64,000 nt of DNA, from contig NZ_CP006644.1 of assembly GCF_000512205.2 (NCBI RefSeq), positions 4,106,501-4,170,500 of the forward strand. The letters are read 5' to 3'. The stretch comes from Sphingomonas sanxanigenens DSM 19645 = NX02. GTDB taxonomy: Bacteria; Pseudomonadota; Alphaproteobacteria; Sphingomonadales; Sphingomonadaceae. The notes beneath the pieces were generated by a model, which searched no databases, was not told the DNA's origin, and saw only the letters and a list, made by a program, of their open reading frames with translations. The translations under genes were made by a program, and so were the position numbers. Positions 22,931 through 31,105 of the stretch are shown in pieces. Every line of letters begins with the position of its first letter. Position 1 is the stretch's first letter.

Positions 22931-23808
22931 CGCACCGCTCGCCGGTCGTCGACATGGGCGTCGACCAATGCCTGCTGGTCCGGACGCAGCGCATCGACCG
23001 CACCCAGCGGCTCGCCGGCATGGTCCCCGAGCAGGACGGATGGGCACTGGCCTTCATAATTGCCGAGATTGGGGCGGTGCTGGCGATAGCCGACCAGCGC
23101 CGCCAGTTCCGGCGGGAAGGTTCGTGCGACCGCTGGCGGATAGGCGAGCCATTGGTTTTCGTAGGGCTTGAGCCAGCCGAGCGAGTAGCCGACCACCAGT
23201 CCGCGCCTTACTGTGCCGGTGACGTTCGCGCCCGCGCCGTGCAGGGTCGAGCCGAGCAGGACGAGCGCCGCGCCGGGTGCCATCTCTGCGGCGAACGACA
23301 CCTCTTCGCATTCGGCTTCGAGCGCCTTCGCGCCATGGCTGCGCGGCCAGACCAGGGTCGCGCCGTTGTCCGCGGTAAAATGGTTCAGCGGCCACATCAC
23401 GTTGACCAGATATTCGATCTCACCCACCGGCCCGCGCCACATGTCCTGGTCGCGATGGGGCAATTGAGCCGGAGCGCCGGGATGCACGGCGATCGCCTGG
23501 GTCGTGTTGAGCTGGAAGCTGTCGCACCAGGGCGACAGCACCGTCTCGACGACGCCGAGGATCAGGTGATGCTGGACCAGGGCCGCGGCGTGGGGCGAAC
23601 GCACGAGCAGACGTCCGAACCGCTTGGTCGTCGTGCCGTAGAAACCGCCCTGGCCGAACGGGGTGCGCGCGAAAACGCCGGCGAGGTCGTCATCGAGCGC
23701 GTTGATCGTCCCGGCCGGCAATGCGTCGGGGATGATGCAATAGCCCTGCGCCGTTAGATCGGCAGCGTGGCGAGCGATTGTGCCGGAAAGGTCGATCGTG
23801 TCGATCAT
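22927..23808 (-). CDS. Phytanoyl-CoA dioxygenase (PhyH)-family Fe(II)/2-oxoglutarate oxygenase
   Basis: 293 residues from the ATG at 23808, with GGAGAG upstream; a TTG two codons earlier is possible. The iron-binding HxD is in LPHRDQDMW and the distal His in LLGSTLHGAGANVT, with a following Arg in TVRRGLVVGYSLGW for 2-oxoglutarate. The family hydroxylates diverse small molecules. A phyH gene directly downstream of luxI is a recurring arrangement in sphingomonads, so it may modify the acyl-homoserine lactone or a related signal. It overlaps gntR by four bases and follows luxI by 18 bases. A lasso-tailoring role is less likely but open. Confidence 0.8.
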   Translation of the reverse strand: MIDTIDLSGTIARHAADLTAQGYCIIPDALPAGTINALDDDLAGVFARTPFGQGGFYGTTTKRFGRLLVRSPHAAALVQHHLILGVVETVLSPWCDSFQLNTTQAIAVHPGAPAQLPHRDQDMWRGPVGEIEYLVNVMWPLNHFTADNGATLVWPRSHGAKALEAECEEVSFAAEMAPGAALVLLGSTLHGAGANVTGTVRRGLVVGYSLGWLKPYENQWLAYPPAVARTFPPELAALVGYRQHRPNLGNYEGQCPSVLLGDHAGEPLGAVDALRPDQQALVDAHVDDRRAVR

Positions 23809-23826
23809 GCTCAATCTCTCCGCGCG

Positions 23827-24441
23827 TCAGGCCGCTATGCGTCGGTCGACGCGCGGCGCGGCAGCCGTGGCCCGCCCGGACTCGAGCAGGCCCGGTGTTT
23901 CCGGCGTGATTTCGATGCGGAGCGCCGCCAGCATCGTGCCGTCGATGATGCGCGGCAGCCCGAGCGGCATGCAGCACCAGCCAAAGGCGAGGATCTGCTG
24001 GAACCAGCCCATCTCGGCGATAGCGCTATACGCGGTGATACCCGCCGCCAGCGCATGGTCGACCAGCGCGGACACCAGCGTGTCGCGCACCTGGCGCCGC
24101 TCGCGGGCGTTCAGCCGGCGGTCGAGGCAGAAGCGCGTGATCTCGAACGTGCCAGCATCGCGGGGCGGAGCCTCCTCGCACAGCCCCGAATAGAAACTGT
24201 CGAGGATGTGCGGCCGCGTCGTCGGCAGCAGTCGCGCCGATCCGAGATGGGTGCCATCCGGCTCGGCGAGGATGAGGTAGGTGGCGTGGACATCGTCGAA
24301 CTGGTCGACCTCATAGCGGCCGTCGAGGACGGGGACGTCCCATTTGAGCAGATCGACGAAGACGGATTTGCGCGCGGCGAACATCGAACGCAGGACGGCG
24401 TCCGATTCCGGGTGCGCGGTGGATTGGACAACATGCAGCAT
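23827..24441 (-). CDS. luxI: LuxI-family acyl-homoserine-lactone synthase
   Basis: 204 residues from the ATG at 24441, with AAGGAG eight bases upstream. The conserved residues of autoinducer synthases are visible: Arg, Phe and Trp in RSMFAARKSVFVDLLKWDVP, the two Asp in EVDQFDD, Arg in LGSARLLPT, and Glu/Arg in FEITRFCLD. It makes an N-acyl-homoserine lactone from S-adenosylmethionine and an acyl-ACP. The acyl chain cannot be predicted. Its neighbours luxR (56 bases upstream, same strand) and phyH are in the usual sphingomonad order. Confidence 0.93.
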   Translation of the reverse strand: MLHVVQSTAHPESDAVLRSMFAARKSVFVDLLKWDVPVLDGRYEVDQFDDVHATYLILAEPDGTHLGSARLLPTTRPHILDSFYSGLCEEAPPRDAGTFEITRFCLDRRLNARERRQVRDTLVSALVDHALAAGITAYSAIAEMGWFQQILAFGWCCMPLGLPRIIDGTMLAALRIEITPETPGLLESGRATAAAPRVDRRIAA

Positions 24442-24497
24442 GGGTCTCGCTCCTTGACCGTGATCGGCCAAGGATCGCCCTGCCGCGGGTCAGCCCG

Positions 24498-25271
24498 CTA
24501 TTCCGGAAAAGGGTGATATCGGCGGCGAAAGATATCGGAGAAGGTCAGCGTTCCGTCGAAGAGCGTCAGGATTACCAGATATGTCCGCTTGCTCACGCCG
24601 TAGCGCTCGCAGGCCTGCTTGATATGGCGGGCGACCGTCTCCTCGCCGATGCCCAGGATGTGGCTGATCTCCCAGTCGCTCTTCCCGCGCGCGACCCAGA
24701 GCACGCAGTCGCGCTGGCGGTCGGTCAGGATCGGGCGCGGCGGCGTCTGCAGGCCTGCGCGCATCGCCCAGAGCCGCCGCGCGCCTTCGAACGCGAACAT
24801 CCCCGCCAGTTGCGCCAGCGGCAGCATCTCGTACGGCATCGGCCGGCCCGCCTCGTTCGCGAACGAGCAGGAGCCGCGCGCCTCGCCCGGCACATGCGCC
24901 GGCACCGTGAAGCCGTCGCCGATGCCCTGGTTGCGACCCAGCGCCAGCACGCGGTGGTCTTCGCGGGTCATCGGGATCATCTCGGACATCCGCGACCAGG
25001 GAAAGCCGACGCTGGTCATATGGCTCGCGCGGTGGACCGGATCGGACACGCCGAGCGCATTGCGGTCATAATAATCGGCCCAGTGCGCCGGATAATTGTG
25101 GAGGCGGATGGCGGTGCCGCTCGCCGCGACGATGTCGACATGATGCGTCAGCGCGAAATATTGGAAGCCGAGCTGGTCCGTCACCGCCGCCATCGCGGCG
25201 GTGAGATCACCCGCATTCGCGGCGGCCTCGACGAGCCGCATGAACTGCGTCGCCATGCTGTGCATGCGCAT
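24498..25271 (-). CDS. luxR: LuxR-family quorum-sensing regulator
   Basis: About 257 residues; ATGs at 25271, 25265 and 25256 are all in frame and none has a strong ribosome site. The autoinducer-binding domain has the W-x3-Y ... D pattern in NYPAHWADYYDRNALGVSDPVHR and a later Trp in VGFPWSRM. The C-terminal HTH is ILTDRQRDCVLWVARGKSDWEISHILGIGEETVARHIKQACERYGV in parts. It should bind the LuxI product and control transcription. No canonical lux box was seen near luxI or the lasso precursor, so its targets are unknown. Confidence 0.9.
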   Translation of the reverse strand: MRMHSMATQFMRLVEAAANAGDLTAAMAAVTDQLGFQYFALTHHVDIVAASGTAIRLHNYPAHWADYYDRNALGVSDPVHRASHMTSVGFPWSRMSEMIPMTREDHRVLALGRNQGIGDGFTVPAHVPGEARGSCSFANEAGRPMPYEMLPLAQLAGMFAFEGARRLWAMRAGLQTPPRPILTDRQRDCVLWVARGKSDWEISHILGIGEETVARHIKQACERYGVSKRTYLVILTLFDGTLTFSDIFRRRYHPFPE

Positions 25272-25385
25272 AGGGCAAAGCCGCGACCCCGGGCGGTGTC
25301 TCAAGCCACCGGCAATCCCTGGGCCGCCCTTTCCCGGTCCCTTGGGCCGCGCGGCGGTTTCTCAAGCCGTCACCCGGCGAGCCAT

Positions 25386-25420
25386 GTCATGAAACTGACA
25401 TATCATGTTGCGTTGCAACA
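25386..25420. promoter_or_regulatory. Two inverted repeats between luxR and the DUF2285 gene
   Basis: TGTCA-N6-TGACA (25386-25401) and GTTGC-N3-GCAAC (25408-25420) lie in an AT-rich patch between the divergent luxR gene and the DUF2285-type pseudogene. They could be operators for either direction. No clear promoter could be fixed. Confidence 0.4.
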
Positions 25421-25525
25421 CGAAACTTGCCTGTCGGCGAACCGCTGCAATCGCGCGCCGGGGCGTTTCGTGGAGCGTTCCGGCGAAGATGCGCGCGCTG
25501 CGGCAAGCCGGAGACGGAACTGCGG

Positions 25526-26312
25526 GTGAACAGGCACGGATCCCGCTGCCCGGCGTTCGACTGGCGCGACCCGGCGCCCTATGGTGCCTTGCGTGGCATC
25601 GATCGAGCGGGGCTGATGTGGGAATGGCTGCGCCGCGATCCCGGCTATGTCGGCTGGTACACGCGGGCCAGCACCGCCACGCGCGGGGCCTGCGCTGCCC
25701 TGCCCTGGGGGCTGCACTTTCGCGGAGCATCCCGACCTCCCGGCCCCGGAGGCGCGGCTCATCTGGCATGCCGATTTCGATCCCGGGACGCTTGGCGTTA
25801 TTGCCATACCGGCCGACCCGGCCGACCCTGACAGTATTCGCATCGATCGAATCGCGCCCTGGCTCACCATCGCAGTCGACGATTGGGGGCGCGAGCATGC
25901 GGTACTGTCGGATGGCTGGCATCATGTCCGGCTGGACATCGAGGAAGGCCGGTTGGAGGGACAGGAAGCGGTTCTGCTCCAGTATCGGCTGCACGGGCTT
26001 GCTTCGGCGGAGGCGCGACTGCTGCCCCTGCGCCGGTTCCTCAACCTGTGCCGGCATCGGCGGTTCGCGCGATCGCTCTTTCCCCGTGATCCCCGCATCG
26101 ACCGCGGGATCGCAATGCTGCGCGTCCATGACGCGACTGGCCAGGGCGCGAGCCAGCGTGAGATCGCTGCGATCCTGTTCGGGGACCAGCGGGTGGCGCG
26201 CGATTGGGTCGGGGAATCGGATTCGCTGCGTTCGAGGGTCCGCCGGCTGGTGCGCGAGGCTGGGGCGATGGCGCGCGGCGGCTATCGTCAGTTGATGCGC
26301 CGGGGCCGTTAA
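25526..26312 (+). pseudogene. DUF2285-domain ICE protein, frameshifted
   Basis: From a GTG at 25526 the frame reads FDWRDPAPYGALRGIDRAGLMWEWLRRDPGYVGWYTRAS ... LPWGLHF, the N-terminal part of the DUF6499/DUF2285 proteins found in proteobacterial ICEs. After HF the frame is lost, but the expected continuation AEHPDLPAPEARLIWHADFDPG is present in the next frame and runs to 26312 with the DUF2285 helical domain (SQREIAAILFGDQRVARDWVGESDSLRSRVRRLVREA). One extra C at 25721 explains this. DUF2285 proteins are DNA-binding and often found near the left part of such elements. A sequencing error could also explain it. Confidence 0.8.
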
Positions 26313-26348
26313 GCGCCAGGTATGAACTTGCTGACGGCGAATCGGCGC

Positions 26349-26420
26349 GAATGATCGCCGTGGCACGACCTCAACCTGTCGGCGTCGGACAAGGATTTTA
26401 CCCGCTCGGAATGATCGCCG
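26349..26420. repeat. 12-bp direct repeat upstream of mcrB
   Basis: GAATGATCGCCG occurs at 26349-26360 and again at 26409-26420, exactly 60 bp apart, in the otherwise non-coding 295 bases between the DUF2285 pseudogene and mcrB. It may be a regulatory pair or the trace of an insertion. Confidence 0.4.
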
Positions 26421-26607
26421 GCAATGTGGGTGAAAGTTTTTGTCATCGCCATGATGCATGGCTGGAAACCAGTGACTATTCGGCTAGTCTGGGTCATTCC
26501 GCATTCACGCGCGCGCGTCAGGAGCGATCTTGGTGAGACGCTGTATTCAAGCGGTCGGAATTTACTGCCTTATGGGCATCGGGGAGCGTCATGGGCCGGG
26601 GGAAGTC

Positions 26608-29157
26608 TTGAACAGCGAACAAGCGCTTAAACTGATGGAGTCACTTGCGGCCGAGGGAAAGATTGTACGAGTCAGTTCGGCGGATCGGACAACCAAGGCT
26701 ATCATCTTCCGTACTCTCGCGGGGAGACACTTCGCAATTGAGGTCAACGACGTAAAGTCGCGCGGCTACGCCGAGCAAACCAAGATCGTGTTTGAGGCCG
26801 CTCCGTCCGGGTCGGTCCTGAACTGGCAGAATGCCGAAAGCATCATCGGTGTCACTACGAGTGATCGCCAGTTCAAGAACTCTGCCTACACGCTGAAGGG
26901 CGCCAATCTCGAACCAGGCAAGCAAATGTCGGCCTTCGTCGCCGACGAGGCGACGCTTGCCCAGTTGATCGAATGGTACTCCTCTGCCGAATCCTCCCGG
27001 CAGAACGTCCGTGAACTCAGGCGCGCGGCCGTCGAGGCGGCGATGGACCTGTACGACAAACTGGGAGCCGAAGGCTTCGCCAATGAATATCCGCAATTCC
27101 AGGAATCACGGCAATATTGGGTGCGGCCATCCCGCCCAAGGGCGTTCCCGCGCTATCCGAGCAAGCCTATCGCCGCGATTGCGGCTGGCGTTCATTCGCT
27201 GGGGGGTGGCTGGTCAAAGCGCGAAACGGCGGGCTCGCTTCTCCACAATACCGGTTACATCATCGTGGATGCGGATGGTGCGCCCGAACCCGTGCCTTCG
27301 GATCAATACCCGCATCTCATTAACGGCGCAGAACGAATCCGCGCCTGCGCGCTAACGAACTACATTGCGCCCGCGCGTGATCGCGGTGACGCCGAGGTTA
27401 CGATCATTGCCGGGAAGCTGCACGACGAAATCGGCATGGCCCGGGCATGGGCAAATGTTTGCCAGGCGCTGCGGGGTTCCAAGTTCCAGGAATATGCCGC
27501 GGTCGCTGCACCCCGGCAAAGCGGTCCGGACGCCAGCACCACGACAGCCTTCACGTATCATCTCGATCAGCGAGCAACGAACATGCCCCAGCCTTCGCAG
27601 TCAGCCACGAACCAGATTCTTTACGGCCCGCCGGGCACCGGCAAGACGTTTGAAACGGCTGCCGAGGCGGTTCGCCTATGCCTGGGCCTCGCTGATACCG
27701 ATCCACTATTTGCGGAAGACCGGCGTAGCGACCTGATGACGGAATACCGGCGGCTCGCCGATGCGGGGCGAATCGAGTTCATCACCTTCCACCAGTCTTA
27801 TTCCTATGAGGACTTTGTCGAAGGACTGCGCCCGACGACCGACACCGCCGACATGCTCATGGAACAGCAAGATCCGGCAAGCCCCGCGCCGGCGTCCGCC
27901 GGCTTCAGGTTGCGCAGTGAAGACGGGATTTTCAAGCGCATCTGCGAGCGCGCCCGACTGGACCGGGGCGACAATCAGGGTGGCGGAAGGCTGGAGCGGC
28001 AGCGGCCCGTCTTCAAGATTGCGTTGGGCCGCAGGGGCATCGAAGAGGATCGGATAGCCCAGGGGCTGAACGACAACCTCATTCACCTGGGCTGGGGCGG
28101 AGACATTGACTGGTCCGACGAGCGTTTCGACAGCTTCGAGGAAATCCGCCGCGAATGGAACGAGAAGAAGGATGCCGAGGCGTCCGGCAAGGATCCCAAT
28201 ATCGAGATGACCTACTCTTTTAGGTCCTCGATGCAGCTTGGCGACTATGTCGTCCTGTCCGATGGAAGGGACACCTTCCGCGCATTCGGGCGGGTCGTCG
28301 GGGAGTATTATTACGACGCGGCCGCGCCATATCATCCCCACCGCCGGAAGGTTGCATGGATCTGGCGGAGTCCCGAAGGCGCCGACCGCGATGTCTTTTA
28401 CGCCAGCTATTTCCGGCGCCATTCGGTGTATCAGCTTCGTCCCGCGACGATCGACTGGGATGGTCTTGAATCCGTCGTCTTGGGCGCGGATACGTCGCGA
28501 CCGGCCTCGGATGCCAGGCCGCATGTCCTCGTGATCGACGAGATCAATCGCGCGAACATCTCCAAGGTCTTTGGTGAACTGATCACGTTGCTCGAACCGG
28601 ACAAGCGGCTGGGCGCGCTCAACGCCCTCAAGGTAAGACTACCCTATTCCGGCGCGATTTTCGGCGTACCGGCCAATCTGCACATCGTCGGCACCATGAA
28701 CACGGCCGATCGGTCAATCGCGCTCCTCGATACCGCACTCAGGCGCCGGTTCGAATTTCGCGAGCTGATGCCACGGGCGGAACTCCTCGGGACGGTGGGC
28801 GGCATCGACCTCGCCGCGCTGCTTTCGACGATCAATGCCCGGATCGAGTATCTGTTCGATCGCGAACACCAGATCGGGCACGCCTACTTCATCGGCTGCG
28901 CGTCGCGCGAGGACGTCGAGAATGTGATGCGCCATAAGGTGATCCCGCTCCTCGCCGAATATTTCTACGAGGACTGGGGCAAGGTGGCAGCGGTCCTTGG
29001 TGATGCCGACGAGAGCGAAGGCGATCACCACGGTGGCTTCCTCGATCGCAGGAAGCTGGCGGCTCCCCGCGGCATGGGCAGCGAAGGCGATGCGTCGGCC
29101 CGGTTCCGCTGGACGGTGCGGGACGAGTTCGTTTTTTCAGGTCTTCTTCGGGGATGA
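26608..29157 (+). CDS. mcrB: McrB-type AAA+ GTPase with inserted EVE-like domain
   Basis: About 849 residues from a TTG at 26608 preceded by GGGGGAAG; GTG 26530 and ATG 26572 are alternatives. The N-terminal 330 residues are the target-sensing part, not matched to DUF3578. Walker A is YGPPGTGKT at about residue 340, followed by FITFHQSYSYEDFVEGLRP. Walker B, VLVIDEINRANISKVFGELITLLE, comes only near residue 640, then NTADRSIALLDTALRRRFEF. The roughly 200-residue insert (FKIALGRRGIEEDRIAQG ... LIHLGWGGDIDW ... QLGDYVVLSDGRDTFRAFGRVVGEYYY) resembles an EVE/PUA-like modified-base reader. The stop overlaps mcrC (ATGA). Probable type IV restriction against modified or phage DNA. Confidence 0.85.
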   Translation: MNSEQALKLMESLAAEGKIVRVSSADRTTKAIIFRTLAGRHFAIEVNDVKSRGYAEQTKIVFEAAPSGSVLNWQNAESIIGVTTSDRQFKNSAYTLKGANLEPGKQMSAFVADEATLAQLIEWYSSAESSRQNVRELRRAAVEAAMDLYDKLGAEGFANEYPQFQESRQYWVRPSRPRAFPRYPSKPIAAIAAGVHSLGGGWSKRETAGSLLHNTGYIIVDADGAPEPVPSDQYPHLINGAERIRACALTNYIAPARDRGDAEVTIIAGKLHDEIGMARAWANVCQALRGSKFQEYAAVAAPRQSGPDASTTTAFTYHLDQRATNMPQPSQSATNQILYGPPGTGKTFETAAEAVRLCLGLADTDPLFAEDRRSDLMTEYRRLADAGRIEFITFHQSYSYEDFVEGLRPTTDTADMLMEQQDPASPAPASAGFRLRSEDGIFKRICERARLDRGDNQGGGRLERQRPVFKIALGRRGIEEDRIAQGLNDNLIHLGWGGDIDWSDERFDSFEEIRREWNEKKDAEASGKDPNIEMTYSFRSSMQLGDYVVLSDGRDTFRAFGRVVGEYYYDAAAPYHPHRRKVAWIWRSPEGADRDVFYASYFRRHSVYQLRPATIDWDGLESVVLGADTSRPASDARPHVLVIDEINRANISKVFGELITLLEPDKRLGALNALKVRLPYSGAIFGVPANLHIVGTMNTADRSIALLDTALRRRFEFRELMPRAELLGTVGGIDLAALLSTINARIEYLFDREHQIGHAYFIGCASREDVENVMRHKVIPLLAEYFYEDWGKVAAVLGDADESEGDHHGGFLDRRKLAAPRGMGSEGDASARFRWTVRDEFVFSGLLRG

Positions 29158-30467
29158 TCCGCCGAACGATCCTCGAATGGGAGACGATCGACTATGGCGA
29201 GGACGCCGACAATCTCCAGACAATTCCGGTACGCGCGGCCGATCGCATCGCCGCCATAGCCGCAGCATCGCCCCTGTCGGGGCGGGGCGGTGGCGGCGTG
29301 ATCGAGCACGGTCGCAAGGCGCTGCGCGCCAGGGGCGTGGTAGGCGTTATTGCCGCTGACGGATGCGCGCTGGAGATCTTGCCCAAGATCGACTTTCCGG
29401 GCGAACCGGCGGAAAACGCGACCGGCAACATCCGGCGACGCCTCGTCCACATGCTGGCCGTGGCGCTCGACATCAAGATCGACGCCGGCCAGGTAACGGC
29501 GCTGGACTGGCAGCGGGAGACCCTGCTCGAAATATTGATCCGGCTGTTCTCCGAAAAACTTGTCGACGCCGTTCGGCAAGGAATGCCACGACGCTATGTG
29601 GGGCATGAGACAGACTTGGCCGCCCTGCGCGGACGCCTGGATGTAACGCGGCAATTCACGGTCCTCGCCGCCAATCCGTCGCGCCTCGCATGCCGTTATG
29701 ATGCGCTGTCGCCGGACATTGCGCTCAACCGGATCATGAAGGCGGTCGTGACGCGGCTTGCCCGGATTGCGCGGTCGACCGACAATCAGCGCAGGCTGCG
29801 TGAACTGGCGTTCGTCTATGCCGACATTACCGACATCCCGGTCCCGGCGTTGCGCTGGGACGATGTCGTGCTAGACCGCACCAATGCGCGCTGGCGGGAG
29901 TTGCTGAACCTGGCGAGATTGCTCCTTGGAGAGCGATTCCAGACGACGTCCTCCGGGGGAAGTAGCGGATTTTCGCTATTGTTCGAGATGAACACGCTGT
30001 TCGAGGAATATGTCGCGCGAACGATTGCCCGGGCGCTGGCCGGCCAGCAGCTTCGGGTCGTAAGCCAGGGCGGGAGGCTCTATTGTCTCGAAACCACCGC
30101 TGGCGGCCTGTTCCAGACCAAGCCCGACATCCTGATCAAGGATGGTACCAGCGTCATCCAGGTCATCGACACGAAATGGAAGCGGATATCCCCGCGGATC
30201 GACGACAAGAAGCAGGGCGTCGCCCAGGCCGATGTCTATCAGATGATGGCCTACGGGCGACTCTACGATTGCTCGCGACTGACCCTCCTATACCCGCATC
30301 ATCTTGGACTCGCCGGCGTGGAAGGCGTGCAAGCTTCTCATCGTGTGAGGGGTAGTGACCATTGGCTGGAAACCGCCACTGTGGACGTTGCGGTGGCTGA
30401 TGGGATCGGGGCAAGGTTGCGCAGCTTCGTTGGCCCTGTCGTACAGCCGGCACTCGCCGTGATCTGA
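29154..30467 (+). CDS. mcrC: McrC-type nuclease subunit
   Basis: 437 residues. The N-terminal half (IPVRAADRIAAIAAASPLSGRGGGGVIEHGRKALRARGVVGVI in parts) and middle McrC domain (LVDAVRQGMPRRYVGHETDLAALRGRLDVTRQF) are typical of the McrC family. The C-terminal PD-(D/E)xK nuclease is seen as FQTKPDILIKDGTSVIQVIDTKWKRI (Asp, then Asp-x-Lys), with the aromatic-rich ADVYQMMAYGRLY. It stimulates McrB GTPase and cuts DNA. Coupled to mcrB by a 4-base overlap. Both genes look intact. The pair lies between the DUF2285 gene and ardC, a cargo position in this ICE. Confidence 0.9.
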   Translation: MIRRTILEWETIDYGEDADNLQTIPVRAADRIAAIAAASPLSGRGGGGVIEHGRKALRARGVVGVIAADGCALEILPKIDFPGEPAENATGNIRRRLVHMLAVALDIKIDAGQVTALDWQRETLLEILIRLFSEKLVDAVRQGMPRRYVGHETDLAALRGRLDVTRQFTVLAANPSRLACRYDALSPDIALNRIMKAVVTRLARIARSTDNQRRLRELAFVYADITDIPVPALRWDDVVLDRTNARWRELLNLARLLLGERFQTTSSGGSSGFSLLFEMNTLFEEYVARTIARALAGQQLRVVSQGGRLYCLETTAGGLFQTKPDILIKDGTSVIQVIDTKWKRISPRIDDKKQGVAQADVYQMMAYGRLYDCSRLTLLYPHHLGLAGVEGVQASHRVRGSDHWLETATVDVAVADGIGARLRSFVGPVVQPALAVI

Positions 30468-31105
30468 GACGCGTGCCGTGTGGCGGCAGGGCAGGCGCCT
30501 CGCGCCGGTGAAGCGGCGCGACCGCGCTCTACGGCTCGAAGCCAGGCTTCTCGCCTCCGAGCCCCGTGGCCGGGTCTCGGCCTGGCGGTAACGATCGGCT
30601 GGCGCGGTCAGCGGTGCTGACCTGATGGCGCGGGGCTGAGGACGCACACTGCCGGACTGCTGCGCAGCCGGGCACGGTGCGGCGACCGATGGCGGCCCCG
30701 CAGGCACTCCGGCCTCTCGATCGGGCGGTGCGCCCGGTTTCGCGAGACCGGTCGACAAGTGCCGCCCTGACCTCGCGAAGCCCGGCCCTGCACCGCTCAT
30801 CCGCCCGCGCCGGCCGGGGAGCCATCCCTTTGCTGGCGGCGGCTTCGCCGCCGGAAAGTGCTGCGGTCGCCGCTCGCGCGGCGGCGCTGTCTGTGGCCTC
30901 TCCCGGTGGCGCGGGAGTGGGCGGCGCTCCCTGCTAGGCCCGCTCGCGCCCCCGGCAAGCCGGGCTGCGCCCGGCTCCTTCACCTTCGTTGCGGCCCTTC
31001 GGGTGCCGGGGGCGCTTGGCGCGGGCCTTTCCGGTCGCATCTTGCCGCCCACCCCCGCTTCCGGGGGAGGCCATGGTGGTTTTGGGGCGGTGCAGGAGGT
31101 GAACG
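30468..31105. other. GC-rich intergenic region between mcrC and ardC
   Basis: 638 bases without a credible gene. A 7-bp perfect stem (CGCGCCG 30501-30507, CGGCGCG 30514-30520) lies 34 bases after mcrC and may act as a weak terminator. The rest is GC-rich with several short self-complementary runs. The ardC promoter should be near its right end; the strong AGGAGG before ATG 31106 is the only clear signal. Confidence 0.35.

Noticed and set aside
22927-23808. PhyH-like oxygenase as a lasso-peptide tailoring enzyme
   Set aside because: It is coupled to luxI and gntR and not to the B/C operon, and a luxI-phyH pairing is common without lasso genes; kept only as a minor alternative.
24442-25525. 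Canonical lux box near luxI or luxR
   Set aside because: No 18-20-bp palindrome of the usual type; the inverted repeats at 25386-25420 are shorter and of different sequence.
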